Origin: Multifurca ochricompacta
Taxonomy: Eukaryota; Basidiomycota; Agaricomycetes; Russulales; Russulaceae
Length of the DNA stretch: 64,000 nucleotides
Direction: 5' to 3'
NCBI GenBank assembly: GCA_022496185.1
Contig: WTXG01000009.1
Coordinates: forward strand, 558,001 to 622,000
Below the pieces are notes generated by a model. It was not told where the DNA came from. It searched no databases and saw only the letters and a program-made list of their open reading frames with translations. Both the position numbers and the translations under genes were made by a program. Shown here in pieces: positions 10,601 to 22,713 of the stretch (the stretch's first letter is position 1; every line of letters starts with the position of its first letter).

Positions 10601-12851
10601 TCCCCCTCAGTAACGCCGGTATTCTGACCTCCTCGTCTTCTACAACGGAGCCGCTTGATAAACAGCAGGAACTCGCAAGGGAAGTGCAGCGCAGGGCTGA
10701 GGCGGCGATGGCCCAGCTAAAGAAAATGCCTTCTAACACTAAGGTTAATGATGGCGGCCCTCACCGAAAACGGATCGATCCGAGCCAAATTTCCGGGCCG
10801 AAACTAGTGTCCGCGTCCACCAGCGTCGAAACAATTCCAGTGCGCTCCTCGTCTGCAGCATCTGGACAGCTGTCGGCAGCACAAGCTCAGTCTCCAAATT
10901 CGTCTAAGCTCGGAACACGCTTCAAAAAGCTTCGTGGGTCCCTTCGTGCCAAACCTATTTCGCCTTTGGGTGATGGATTGACAATTCATTCCCTTGATCT
11001 TCCCTCCGCCAATCCTGAACGTTCGTCGGCGGGCACGCCTGATGGCCCTCCGCCGTTCAGTGCAATCGAGCCCCAGCGACCCAAAACTATCGTTCCCTCT
11101 CCCCCGGCTACTGCTGGGCCAGGCTTTAAGGGCTTTGTCTCCCGCTTGCTGAAGCAGCGCTCGGGAGAAACTCCAGAGCTCGAGCGTCGAAAACAATTGC
11201 CTTCCGCTTCCGCTTCCACTTCCTCTTCGTTGGCGACTCCGTCTTATTTTGCACAGCAGCAAGCAGAACGACACCTTCGGCTAGGTGAACAAAAACAGTT
11301 CATTCTGCGCCACCGGACAACAAGTCTTTCCGCCCGCATACTCCCGTGTCTCCTGAGTCACCATCACCGAACCCACCCCCCTCCGCGCCACCTGCACCTC
11401 CCTCAGTCCTCCCTGAGGCTAGTGCCGTGAGAGCCGTAGATGAAAATGCATTGAAGCAGTTCATCGATGCCGCAAATAATCTTGGTCTCGATCAAGATGC
11501 CCTAACGGAGTTCCTTGCGCGTTCGACTTCTATAAGCTCAAGGATAACTGCTCAAGGTTCGAAGCATACGTCGGCTGCATCGAGTGATAGATTTGGGCAT
11601 GATAGGAGCAAACCTGCTCCATTATTTACTGGCGGTTCGAGCGCGCGCCGTCATATTAGGCTTCCATCGCCACGATCGTCCAGTGAAGTCATCGGAAAGC
11701 CACCTGTTCGACGGCCCCTTGCACATAATACACCACCGTCGGACCCCGCCAACGCAGCGGTTGTGCGGAGGACATTGATTTTGCCATCGGAGGCGAAGCT
11801 GCCAGTTTCGGAACCTGGCGCAGCTCTCCGCAAGAGCTCTTCCACCCGTCGTCGTCGATCAGCGAGCGCTGCATCTGTGCATTCTAACCGCTCTCTTCAC
11901 GATCGTGTCCCAACGCCTCCACCTCCTAAGTCCCCCACTGGCCAGCGCTTCTCCGCTGAACAATCACCTCCCCTACCTCATATACCCACTTCTCTTTTGT
12001 CACAGACTGAGGCGATGGGCAACGCGCTTCAATCTGCCCCTGCCATTCCTTTAGAAAAGTCAAACTCCGCCTATGATTCTTTGTGAGTTTGCATTCAGGC
12101 GTCACATCTGTACCAACCCTTAATTTTTTTCCCCTTCCTTGAGATATGAAATGTACACTGGTGATGGGAAGCCTGCCATCTCTATCACTGCAGACGCACA
12201 ACCGCCTGACACATCAGGCTCCAATCCCAATACCCTTCACAATTTGGAAGCCGGTGCGGCTGTAGAAGTCTTGGAATTAGCCAACGGTGAAACGATCTGG
12301 TGAGGAGGTCCCGACTAAAACTCCGAGACTCAGAGATTAAATTAAGTGGTGTCGTGGTTGTCCTTTGTGTGATAGGTCCATTGTCAACGGTCTTCGAGAT
12401 GATGATGAGGAGTCATTTTACGGGAACCGTGCAAGTTTCGTATCCGAGTATCGTTACGGGATGAGGGCGTTCAAGTATTCTTCAAGGACATGGTCGGACT
12501 GGCTCTAAAGACAGCCAAGCGTCCTCCTTCCTATCACGGAAGAAAGCCTCGCACGCGCACTCGCACTCGCACTCGCAGGGATCGAAGCGCCCAGAGACCA
12601 AGGTACGGTCAGGTGACTTTAGACGGAATATGGTATGCGCTGATCACACACACACATACACACGCCAGGTTTTCTTCAGCTCGTCAGCTCAAATAGGACG
12701 CCTCATCGACAGCCTCTCTCACGGGACTGAAGCAGGCTCCTTTAATATTCTTCCAACTACCCACAATCCCACTTCGATTCACTCAGACTCAGCACATTGG
12801 ACCGTTGAGGAGCGTCTCGAGCACATGCTAAACTCGCTCGGGACGTCATAG
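7606..12851 (+). CDS. large Ser/Pro-rich protein of unknown function, conserved N- and C-terminal caps
   Basis: I do not recognise a named family. The start chosen is ATG at 7606: a 14-nt coding exon MHRF(R), an intron 7620-7707, then WSDPRRSQLP and GDFRTSLILP, and after a GTGCGT-donor intron LSRRFTLLRAASGDLVSLDD with KNRFAEQRARGAEN and an acidic EEEEEM run. The middle is about 1,200 residues of Ser/Thr/Pro/Arg-rich, low-complexity sequence with few hydrophobic segments, so largely disordered. It includes an acidic DGDGDGDGDD repeat (8557-8585). The C-terminus looks folded: YEMYTGDGKPAISI, GAAVEVLELANGETIWSIVN, then KVFFSSSAQIGRLIDSLSHG and HWTVEERLEHMLNSL. Four frame changes need one added base each (near 8938, 10560, 10625 and 11291). 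Cell-polarity or cytoskeletal scaffolding is only a guess. Confidence 0.7.
8557..8585 (+). repeat. in-frame GGTGAC hexanucleotide repeat coding (Asp-Gly)n
   Basis: Four to five copies of a GGTGAC/GGACGGTGAC unit lie in frame within the large Ser/Pro-rich gene and encode alternating Asp and Gly. A unit of six bases lets copy number vary without changing the frame. Confidence 0.8.
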
Positions 12852-13142
12852 TCCTCATTTCGCTTTGTTCCAGTTCCATCATGCCGCGTTGTAACACCCT
12901 TCATTTCACTTGTTTCTTCACTGCTTTCATCTGCACACTAATTATTCTTCCGGGGGGGATCCGATCGGTAGGCTTATATACATAATATATACATCGAGCC
13001 GTACTTTCGCTGCACATGTGTCTCTACTAGTTGGAGGCGTATGCAAAGGTGGTCTGTTAAGTAATATGGCTTAAAATATACTCTTCTCTCCTCCTGTGAC
13101 ATGACGGGGAACAGGCCAGGGCTTGCCTACCCCCCTCGAGAT
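12852..13142. other. convergent intergenic gap
   Basis: This is 291 nt between the stop of the large Ser/Pro-rich gene and the stop of the minus-strand DUF6593-like gene. It has an AT-rich part (12975-13080) with ATATATACAT, probably 3' UTR and polyadenylation signals of both. No gene is seen. Confidence 0.4.
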
Positions 13143-14099
13143 CTACTCCAAGCCATCTTGGCGATCGAGCCATCGATTTAAACAAAGCGCAAGTAATGCA
13201 CAGAGTAAGAGCGGTTCATGCGAGAATCTGAAAAAGAATGATGCATAGTTGTTACCAACAGGGAGCACTTCCGGTGGTCGATGTCTGCGGAAGAGCCCAA
13301 TGAGCGTGTAAGGCTCATGAGCGACATACAGCTGCAAGATGCCATGGCCATAAATGCGGCGTGAGTGCTCACTAGATGTACGTACATCGTAATCACCATG
13401 CGGGCGACGCTGCCACCAGAAAGTGTGCACAATCCGGTCTGGGCCCTCACAACGAAATGCGCGGGAACTGCCGAGAGGGAGGGGGAAAGCCCGTGATCAT
13501 AAATGAATTGGTTGGTATTGTTGGGGGGGATTGAAAATTTGGCGTTAGAGGTGTAAGATATATGTAATTGAATCGAATTGAAATTGAATAATAAAATGAA
13601 TGAATGAAATGAATAATGAATGGAATGGGCGGAACGGGCGCGTCGGATGAGCAATGTACAATCGTAGTAGGCGCTGGCACCAGGAAAAAAAGAGCTTCTT
13701 GCTTACTCTGGAGCTGATTGAAAAGGCATGACCAGCTCGCCCATGTGAGCTTCACAAGAGGAGGCTCCTGATCCATCCGTCATTGTACCCAGGGCGCTTG
13801 ACCCGAACCAGTTGAAAGTTACGATGGTTGCGCCGGTGGCATCAGTCACCTGGTTATAATTTCATGGCCGGGCCGTCAGCTAGGCGGACTACTGGTGGAG
13901 GGGGAGAGGGAAGAAAATTGGCCGATATTGATCCGGCAGTACGCACCATCGTATGGGTCGTCAGGAAGCCGATGGGAGTTTCGAACGAGTAGTATACCAG
14001 TGGGTCTGTGCTCATGACACAAAACCCATGGCGTGGGTCATCCGAATGTAAAAAATGAACCTCAAAATTAGCCGGAACGCCATCAATCGGATGCACCAT
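13143..14099 (-). CDS. DUF6593-like basidiomycete protein
   Basis: Function unknown; the family assignment rests on layout and a few motifs. Exon 1 (from ATG 14099) gives MVHPIDGVPANFEVHFLHSD, DPLVYYSFETPIGF and TTHTM. A GTGCGT-donor intron follows, then VTDATGATIVTFNWFGSSAL and CEAHMGELVMPFQSAPE. A longer intron ends in CTCGGCAG, and the last exon gives FRCEGPDRIVHTFWWQR, LQLYVAHEPYTLIGLFRR, EPLLLCALLALCLNRWLD and a stop at 13143. The pattern (short beta-strand N-half, a Trp-rich core residue set, a basic-aromatic 'Y..HEPYTLIG' strand) resembles DUF6593 proteins and the gene at 44.2 kb. In-frame sequence continues upstream of 14099 (TIYIVTATTA), so an earlier start is possible. No transmembrane segment is clear. 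Confidence 0.6.
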
Positions 14100-14618
14100 G
14101 GCGGTTGTTGCGGTGACGATGTAGATTGTAAACTTTGGAGGCAGGAGAGGAGGAAGAGTTATGGAGGGTCTAACGGACGTCGTGTGCAGGAGCCCTTTTG
14201 AAGTGAAGACCATGCCAGTCCCCCAAGGTTGATGTGCACATGCATGATCCAACTAGAAGGTAGTGGTGCACATCCATAGCGGCACCTGCACGCCACCATA
14301 GACCGGGAGGCGGCGAGGCTGATTGGAAAGGTGACCCCATGAGAGAAACCAGAAGAGAAGGGTTCGGGGGTGAGATCGCAAGGAGTTGTATGCGATGAGG
14401 CGTTCAAGGGAAGAAGGAATTAGTAATCTCAGAGGGGTCTGCAAGATACGGCTGAGATCTGGTGAAAGAGCGTGAAAGAGCAGTCAGGAAAACAAACGGA
14501 AATGAGTGGCGTCGAAAGAGGATCGAGAGCCTCATCTTGACCACGACAAGGGGCACAACAACATCATAGCATTGTACATGCGTGGCAGTGGCAGGACGAG
14601 AAAATCAACCTCGAATTC

Positions 14619-16379
14619 TCATGCTGCATTGACTTTCCAAAGATTCTTCCGACGGACCTTCCGGGTGACATGCACAACGCTCCCCCCAGTATTCCCTCCA
14701 CCAAACGCGAGAACAACGGCCTCCTCCGCACCTGTACTGCGCGCAACCCCGTGCTTGCGTAGCTGAATAGCATCTTTAGCGAACTGGAATCTAGCCTGTT
14801 CGGACCCTGCATCGGTGGGTAAGTTTAGGAATTTGAGTGCATCGAAAAACACAGCAAGACATGTGAGGCGCACCAATCTGGAAAGCGGGGGATTCGACGA
14901 TCGCTTTAAAAGCATCAAAGGGAACCTGTGAGAATATCTGCAGTAGCGTGTCGCGTCCACTTGATGCGGGCGATGGTGAGGCAGAATTACTCCGCGAGGA
15001 AGCCAGAGAATCACGACAGAGGTCTAATTCGGCAGGTAGTATAATCATGAGAAAGTGTAACACGCTTTCGCGAAGGCGCAGGGTGTAGGAGCCAAAGGCA
15101 GAGGTAGGGATAGGTGATGGACCAGGCGATGCCGTGTCGTCTGAGTGAGGGGTTGCATCGACGAAGGCAAGCCATGAGGCGATGGTGCTGAGGTTAATAG
15201 CTTCGCGGCATGCCTCGTAGGCATAGTTGCACAAGTCATCCACGCCGCCCAGCAGACAGCCGGCGGCGAGGACACCGCGTGCATTTTCAGGTTTTATTAG
15301 GGCAAGAGAAGCTGGCGAGTAGAGGTACCCCAGTGCTGGAGGGATCATGTCGTGTGAGCGACCTGTAGATAATAGGGAAAAGGCAAGTCGGTACCTATGG
15401 CGAAGCCCTACGATGGATAATCATATCAGCTGGGATTGACAAAAGTTGGAGATGGATTAAAGTCCACACATCTAGGGTAGCCTCTGAATCTTTTCCTAAA
15501 GGGATGTAGATGACGCGTTGGCCGGATACTTGCGGTGATGTTGACATCAACTGTACGAGGTAAGGGGAACGCGATAGAATAATTGCATGCAGGTGGTAGG
15601 TGTTTTGATGGACATGCTGAAAAGTGCACGGGAGGGTAGATCGTATTAGTAGCTTAAGCTTATACGATAACGGAGGGCTGAAGGTTACCAGAAGAGTATC
15701 CGCATAATTCTAGACAGAGGGGAAAAATAAATAGAAAGTATGTATGTAAGAAAGAAAGAAAGAAAAGAAAGGAAAACGGTTCAGCCCTGGATTAAAGTCG
15801 CATATACAAACAAAATACTCACGCCAGACTGGAAACCAGTGTGGTAAAGATGATTGACTATGGTCTCACAGTGAGTGGAAAAAGAGGACCTGTAAAATAT
15901 AAATGGGTCAACGACCTGTAGGTCAAATGTACAGGAAAAAACAGATAAAACATGGAAAACAAAACTGGCTATGTATCTGGCAATACAGAGTGATAAAGGC
16001 CTCATCTCACGTTCAGGAAATGGCTTGATCGTGCTTAAGGACCACACAAATGAAACCTTACTCACTGAGGGTGGTCATCGGAACTGGAAGTATCGTGCGT
16101 GAGGTCGGTTGCTGAATTTGATGGATGAAGGCCGTTAAGAGAACTCGATTGCCGTTTGTCAATACTGAAGGGATGATGATGAAGAATATGCTGTTGCTGA
16201 CATGCCGAACCAATTATATGCGCGTACACGATAAAAACTACCAGAGTACCGAAGGAGAGAGATAAATGCAATGCAACAACTTGGGTGGTCTTCTCACTCT
16301 CATTCACGCTCACGCGTACTCTCACCTCCACCCAACTCACACTCATCTTCATCAAACCAAATTCATACTTCACTCTCAC
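14619..16379 (-). CDS. BTB/POZ domain protein
   Basis: Family role: BTB domains mediate dimerisation and can link substrates to Cul3 ubiquitin ligases. Seen on the minus strand: an N-terminal exon around 16060-16250 rich in His and Ser (DKRQSSSLNGLHPSNSATDL). A BTB exon at about 15460-15620 follows with HLHAIILSRSPYLVQLM and GQRVIYIPLG. Next comes ALGYLYSPASLALI and GCLLGGVDDLCNYAYEACRE (15160-15350), the normal continuation of the BTB fold. The last exons have DTLLQIFSQVPFDAFKAIVE, then after a GTGCGC-donor intron SEQARFQFAKDAIQLR and a Gly-rich basic tail ending VRRKNLWKVNAA. The stop (14619) is secure. The start and the first intron are not, and 16379 is simply the furthest upstream ATG in the open frame. 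Substrates cannot be inferred. Confidence 0.65.
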
Positions 16380-16925
16380 TATTCTCTTTACAAATATCTC
16401 GAAGATTTAGAAATGCTTGCTGAAGCACGCACGGAGCGCGCACGGTTCTTATGGGGTTGAATTAGAAGTGGAGAGAATATAACGCGCAAGGCTATACGTG
16501 AGTATCTCTGTGCTTGAGGACCATGGGAGCGAGCGGGATCTCCCAGGCCATTCTGTTATCGAAATGAAAAAACCGCGGGGGAATGAATTACTACATTACG
16601 TTACAGGGCTAGTTGGCCGAAGCGTGAAAGAAATCAAATGTATACACAGCCTCCCATGCGCTATATTGTCCCCTGAACACAGAGTCCATGAAGTATGTCC
16701 CGACGCAATCTTCTGTATGTAGTATGTATCATACATACGTATACTTGGAGAGTAAAAGAATGATTCACGGATCAAGTCGTGTCGAGTCACATAGTCAGCC
16801 CCGACCGCTGAAAATAGCAGGGTCAGGCGTCTGTTTGAACTTATGGACGCGGACCGGAGCAACGTACAACACGCGCGAGGGGAAGGGGTGGGAAGGGGGG
16901 TATCGGTGGTCGTGAGATAAGACGG

Positions 16926-17303
16926 CTACTTTCTGTTCCATGTTGACTTCTTCTTCGTCGATAAGATGTCCTCCAGGTCAGGGGTCCCGCGCCCGTCCGG
17001 CTTGAACGGCGTGAAAATTCCCTTAGAACTCGAAACTGAGGATGATGAAGACGCAGACGAGGTCGAGTAAGACGGAACCATTTGCGGCGGTCCATATTGG
17101 GGTATCGGCGTGACAAGTGGGCTAGGTGGTTGTGTACCCGGAAGTGACGGTGGCTTCTGAGGGTATGCAAATGTCACATGCGTTGAGGGTACGCCTTGTG
17201 CGTACTTCGAAGGCGATGGGGGTACGGGCATCACTCCTTTGACATGATCCGTGAATGAGTGTTTGGCAAATGGATCAAACGATTTAAGAGGCGATGAGGA
17301 CAT
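16926..17303 (-). CDS. small Ser/Pro-rich protein of unknown function
   Basis: An uninterrupted 125-codon reading frame from ATG 17303 to a stop at 16926. It begins MSSSPLKSFDPFAKHSFTDH, has a Pro-rich middle (PPSLPGTQPPSPLVTPIP), a Ser run (SSASSSSSVSSS), and a conserved-looking end GIFTPFKPDGRGTPDLEDIL followed by basic residues. There is no signal peptide or membrane segment. The short N- and C-terminal segments with a disordered middle suggest a peptide-motif adaptor; no function is proposed. Confidence 0.6.
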   Translation of the reverse strand: MSSSPLKSFDPFAKHSFTDHVKGVMPVPPSPSKYAQGVPSTHVTFAYPQKPPSLPGTQPPSPLVTPIPQYGPPQMVPSYSTSSASSSSSVSSSKGIFTPFKPDGRGTPDLEDILSTKKKSTWNRK

Positions 17304-19327
17304 GATGGGTGGGATGAGTTATAAGAACTGTGTGTTTCTGGTTCGAGTGGACCAGTTTCGGGATGGATTTGATTTAGTGAACACAGTACTGCAGGGGTTG
17401 CTGGGATGTTGGAGGAGGAAAAGATTGGCCCTTAATATACTATTCCGTTCAGACCAGACATTCCCAGATAAATGAATTACGGGGATTACAAGAAGCAGTG
17501 TGGTGGTTGAAAGGTAACCCTTGCGCCTGTTTAGCTGATGTTGGTGCCAGCTGGGAAGAACTGTCACATGCAAGCCCACCTTTTCATCTCTCTGCGTTCG
17601 AAACACACCCCCACAGAGAACATGCGGGGTAAATGTCAACGATACGATATGGTTTGGGCGTCACATGTAACCTTCAACCCCTCTCCCTATGCCGACACGG
17701 GCAATCCAGTATGTTACCTGTGAACCGGTAGCATGGTCATATGCGCCTCAGGAGGCAGACCACTTTTGACCCGAGAGAGAGTAGCGGGTGCTTGTATGAA
17801 GACCCTCAAACTTTTTTTTTTTCTTTTACGTGACAACATATCAAATCAAACGCACGCCCTTCATGCACGGCGCCCCGCGTCGTGCTCACACAGCACCTCT
17901 ACACAAGTCCGACTGGCGATGATAATCAAGTTTGTTGATTGAGCGATTTATGATTAAAAAGGCCAGGCGCAAAAAAAAAAAAAAGTACGATTGACATTTT
18001 CGGCTATCGGAAATTTGTCGCTCAAAACACGATGAAATCTTCAGCTCCGCGGCCAAGGGACAGGAGCGGATAGTGGATAGAAGGTCAGGTGCTATGGATT
18101 ACGGTTTACGATAATGCTAATGCTTATAAATCTCGGTATGCATTGAAGCCGGAACTGTGTCGTGCGATGCTTTCAAGGAGAAAAAAGAGACCGGAACTCA
18201 GGGTGAGGGCTTGAAAGGAAGCCGCGCAGCACGGACAGCGATTATCGGGTGGGATGTGCAAAAGGCAAAGGCCATCATCCCAAGTGTACGTGATGTTGAC
18301 GGGAAACGCGGTGGTGCAGGGGTAATGGTAAGCACGTAGCGGACGCAATGATAGAAGCATATAGCTATAAGAGCGAAAGGTGGCCAGCTTCTTGATTCCA
18401 GTTACCCAAGACGAGCGAGTTAGTTGAGAATGTCGGGAATACTATGACCTCATGGAGGGGCATTTCAGTAGTTATGAAATCTTGAGGACATGATACCACT
18501 AGAAAGAAGGCAAAATTGTGACAGCAGTTGGACAGACTTGCGGCTGTGGCGAATCTATGAGCACCTCTAGGCCTTTATCAACGTGGGTCGTCAAGCTAGA
18601 TAGGGCAAACGATGACGCAACACGACCAAGATTCAAGCAAGTAGGAACCAATGGCAAGATGACGAGGGGTCTTCTAAAGGTTCCCTCCAATAGCATTGAG
18701 ATGGATAGAGATAAACTAGGTTCAGGTGGCTGCACGTTGTGAATACGGGTTCTGGGGTGGGTGATTGATTATGAGAGGGCCATGAAGGGACAACAAGGCA
18801 GAAGTTATGATGAAGCATAAGATGAAAGGGAAGGTGAGATAAGTGGTTCTAGAAGACAAGATAAGCACAAGGGTATAGGGTGACGTTTGTGTGATAAAAG
18901 CCTGAAGTGAATGATACATCGTATTATATGAAAGAAAGTACATCTAACATCCATCAATCATGATGATATCATGTTGTTGTTGTTGTAGTTGAAGGTAAGT
19001 AGCAGGTGTGGTAGGTCAATCTTAGTGGTTAGGGTTAGGGTTAGTGGTTAGGTTAGATTATGTGATAGTTCACGTGACGTTGTTGCCAAACATCGCATCC
19101 GCTCGTCGTTCCGTTCGTTCGGTTAACTCGGCCTGAGGCTGCTTAGGGCGAGCTCATCATATCAGCTCAGCTTGGCTTACAACACAACACAACCCACCCA
19201 CAACGGGTGACGGAGTGACGACCTGCTGAGCGAGCGATAACAAATCATCCACCGACAGTCTACCATCTTCCACTTCCACTTTCTTTATTATTACTTTTAC
19301 TTCCATTAACATTTCCCCCTCCCTGCC
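17304..19327. other. 2-kb intergenic region upstream of the Rsp5 gene
   Basis: No gene is supported; open frames here are short and show no family features. It holds poly-T/A runs (17811-17822, 17971-17984), a TTAGGG-like cluster at 19023-19056, a palindromic ATGATGATATCATG at 18960-18973, and the CT/AC-rich immediate promoter of the Rsp5 gene. Confidence 0.4.
19023..19056 (+). repeat. short interstitial TTAGGG-like cluster
   Basis: The plus strand reads TTAGTGG TTAGGG TTAGGG TTAGTGG TTAGG TTAG, so two exact fungal telomere units are flanked by near copies. It lies about 270 nt upstream of the Rsp5 start codon. It may be a binding site for a telobox factor or a scar of telomeric repair; neither can be decided from sequence. 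Confidence 0.5.
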
Positions 19328-22300
19328 ATGCCTACAACCTTCAGGGAACCGTGAGCCCCATTCTGATGTCCGATTTTTGTTACTCCTGGCTGATTCTGCC
19401 ACTATCATTCGTTCAAATAGGAAGAAGATCAGGATCACAGGTCTGTCATATGGTTCTCGAACTGAACTGAACTAACTCAAAACGTGACATTCTTCGTAGT
19501 TGTCGCTGCGGATGGCTTGGCTAAGCGTGACGTCTTCCGTCTACCCGACCCATTCGCAGTCATCACCGTCGATGCGGAACAGACAAACACAACAAGTGTG
19601 ATCAAGAGAACCCTTAATCCTTACTGGAATGAGAGCTTTGATATGTCAGTCGTCTTCTTTTTCATTTTGTCCTCTCCCTTCTCTTATTCTGCCATGACCA
19701 ACGTTCAGTATGGTCAAGGATTCTTCCGTCATCGCCGTCCAGGTCTTCGATCAGCGCAAGTTCAAACGACGGGATCAAGGCTTTTTAGGTGTCGTCAATG
19801 TACCCGTACGCAATCATCTCGATTTAGAGCTTGGCGGTCATGGTACGCTCTTCCTGTCGCTATTTTTCTTCCTCACTCACTGGTTCATGCATTCATCACA
19901 CAGAAATGGTGAAATTAGATTTGAAGAGATCCAATGACAATCTGGTCGTGCACGGAAAATTAATAATGTATCTCTCTACAAACCTTAGTACTCCCGTTAC
20001 AAATCCCCGCCCAGCAGCATCTTCGTCAACCCTCACCAGTCCCCTCCCATCGAACGACTCGAGCCTTTCTTTAAATAATACTTCCGGGTCCGCAGTCGCA
20101 GGCACAACCGCTAGCTTATCTCGCACACCGAGTTCTCACGCCACTACACAAGACACCACGGCGCCGATTATGGCCATGCCCACGCCCGTCATTCCTGGGT
20201 CCCAGGATTCTGAACAACAGCAGCAGCCGCCTCAACCTAACAACGCAACTCGTCCAGCCAGCTCCGGTGGCCCTGCAGCAAGTACTCTCTCGCAGAGTGC
20301 ATCTCGACCCTCTGCGCTTCCCGTCATCTCCCCTGGCCAGACTATCGCTTCAAACAACGCTGCACAGCATAGTTTCAATCCTACCGAAGATCAGTACGGT
20401 CCGCTGCCTCCTGGGTGGGAGCGGAGAATCGATCCCCTTGGTCGGACCTACTATGTTGACCACAATACACGTAGCACCACCTGGAATCGACCGTCACCGA
20501 ACCAAGCTGTCAATCATCATACTCAAGAAGGCGAGACAAACGCCGCAAGAGATCAGCACAACCGCCGCATCCTTGCGGACGACCTCCTAGAAGCTTCCAG
20601 TGGCGGCTCCAATATACAACGTTCTGGCACTGCCAGTGCACAATCTGCGAATGCCACCGTGGTAGGGGCTGGCAACGGCGCTACCACGGCGGGCTCAGGT
20701 AGTCTGCCTGCCGGATGGGAGGAGCGGTACACGCCAGAAGGTCGTCCCTACTATGTGGATCATAACACACGTACGACTACTTGGGTAGACCCGCGGCGAC
20801 AGACAATTATCCGTGTCATGGGCCCGAACGGCCAGAGTACGTCGTTGCAGCCCCAGACCATTTCACAACTCGGTCCGCTACCATCAGGGTGGGAAATGAG
20901 ACTCACATCAACGGCGCGTGTGTACTTCGTCGATCACAACACCAAAACGACAACATGGGACGACCCCCGGTTGCCTTCGTCGCTCGACGCGAACGTGCCG
21001 CAGTATAAGCGCGATTTCCGCCGCAAGTTGATCTACTTCCGTTCGCAGCCCGCGATGCGCGCGCAGCCGGGTAACTGCCAAATTAAAGTCCGGCGCAACC
21101 ACATATTCGAAGACAGTTATGCCGAAATCATGCGCCAGACCCCCAATGATCTTAAAAAACGACTCATGATCAAATTTGAGGGTGAGGACGGATTGGATTA
21201 CGGCGGTCTTGCGAGGTAGGTGTCCATGATTGCCGAACAGATGCGGCTCATACTAAAGGGGCACTTGCACTCTTGTAGAGAATTCTTCTTCTTACTCTCA
21301 CATGAGATGTTCAACCCCTTTTATTGCCTTTTCGAATATTCGGCGCACGACAACTACACGTTGCAGATCAATCCCGCCTCCGGCGTCAATCCAGAGCATC
21401 TTAATTACTTCAAGTTCATCGGACGTGTTCTAGGCTTGGGAATCTTTCACCGCCGCTTCCTGGACGCTTACTTTATTGTTTCTTTCCATAAAATGATATT
21501 GAAAAAGAAAGTAACCCTTGGAGATCTCGAGAGTGTCGATGCCGAGTTGCACCGGGGGCTTACGTGGATGCTGTAAGCGTGTTTTTCTTATCTCACCCCC
21601 TTTTCGTGACTCATGTGACTGTGTTGGCAGAGAGAACGATATAACCGACGTGATCGATGAAACTTTCACAACAATGGAGGAGCGCTTTGGTGAAATGGTC
21701 ACTATTGAACTTAAGCCGGGTGGTGCCGATGTTCCAGTCACAGAAGAAAATAAGAAGGAATATGTCGACCTCGTGGTCGAGTATCGCATTTCGAAGCGTG
21801 TCAAGGAACAGTTTGATGCTTTTATGAGCGGTTTCAGTGAACTAATACCTCAGGATCTGATCAACGTGTTCGATGAGCGTGAGCTCGAGTTACTCATTGG
21901 CGGTATGTCGGAGATCGACGTGTATGTTTTCCTTCCCCTTCCCCCATTTCAATTCCCGTACTGAGAATACGGGCAGGGACGACTGGACCAAGTTCACAGA
22001 CTATCGGGGTTATGAAGTTAATGATGAAGTGATTCAGTGGTTCTGGAAATGCGTTCGCTCATGGCCGCCGGAGCGCAAGTCACGCTTACTGCAGTTCGCA
22101 ACGGGAACATCACGTATTCCTGTCAATGGCTTCAAGGACCTGCAGGGTTCGGACGGGCCGCGGCGCTTTACCATCGAGAAGGCAGGGGACCCGAATCAAC
22201 TGCCAAAGAGTCATACGTGCTTTAACCGTATTGACTTGCCACCGTACAAGGATTATGCAAGCCTGGAACACAAGTTAACCCTTGCTGTTGAGTGCGTCTT

Positions 22301-22391
22301 TTGTTCATATGCCATAATCTATAATGTAAATGGCGATAACTGATCAAATTCACACACACGCAGAGAGACTGTCGGCTTCGGCCAGGAATAG
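19328..22391 (+). CDS. rsp5: Rsp5/NEDD4-type E3 ubiquitin ligase (C2, three WW, HECT)
   Basis: Family role: HECT-type ligase that takes ubiquitin from an E2 onto its own cysteine and modifies plasma-membrane and other proteins with PY motifs, driving endocytic sorting. Seen: start MPTTFREP, a 20-nt second exon (19421-19440, KKIRIT), then a C2 domain ([40 protein letters not shown]). A Ser/Thr/Pro linker leads to three WW domains ([60 protein letters not shown]). HECT follows from QCKIKV-like [20 protein letters not shown] to the end. The catalytic Cys is in [16 protein letters not shown], and the C-terminus ETVGFGQE carries the acidic-aromatic tail typical of NEDD4 ligases. No frame break is seen across more than 2.6 kb of coding DNA. 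The last intron has a GTGCGT donor. Confidence 0.95.
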
Positions 22392-22713
22392 ATGAAACCT
22401 CAGTTGTTGGTTGTTATGTTGTTTGTTCCCGACTCCCGACTCCCGACTCCTGACTAGTCCAGTCCCGTTTTGCAGTATCGTGACGTCTATCTGTAATGTA
22501 ATTACAGTTTCTTCTTCTTAATGTCTAGTAGTTAGTCTTGGTATGGTTCATCCTTTGTATGCTACATATCTTACAATGAACAAAACAAATGGCACGACAT
22601 GATATCTCTCTCTCTCTCTTTACAAACACGTGACGTGAGAATCCCCCTTCCAGGTACCTTGCGTTTGCACGCTGCACTGTGAGAAGAACAACTCGCGTGC
22701 TGTCCATCACAAA
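22392..22713. other. tandem intergenic gap with CCCGACT repeats
   Basis: This is 322 nt between the Rsp5 stop and the first ATG near the EI24-type gene. It contains three to four tandem CCCGACT/CCTGACT units at about 22428-22455 and a CT dinucleotide run at 22603-22620. No gene is seen. Confidence 0.4.
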
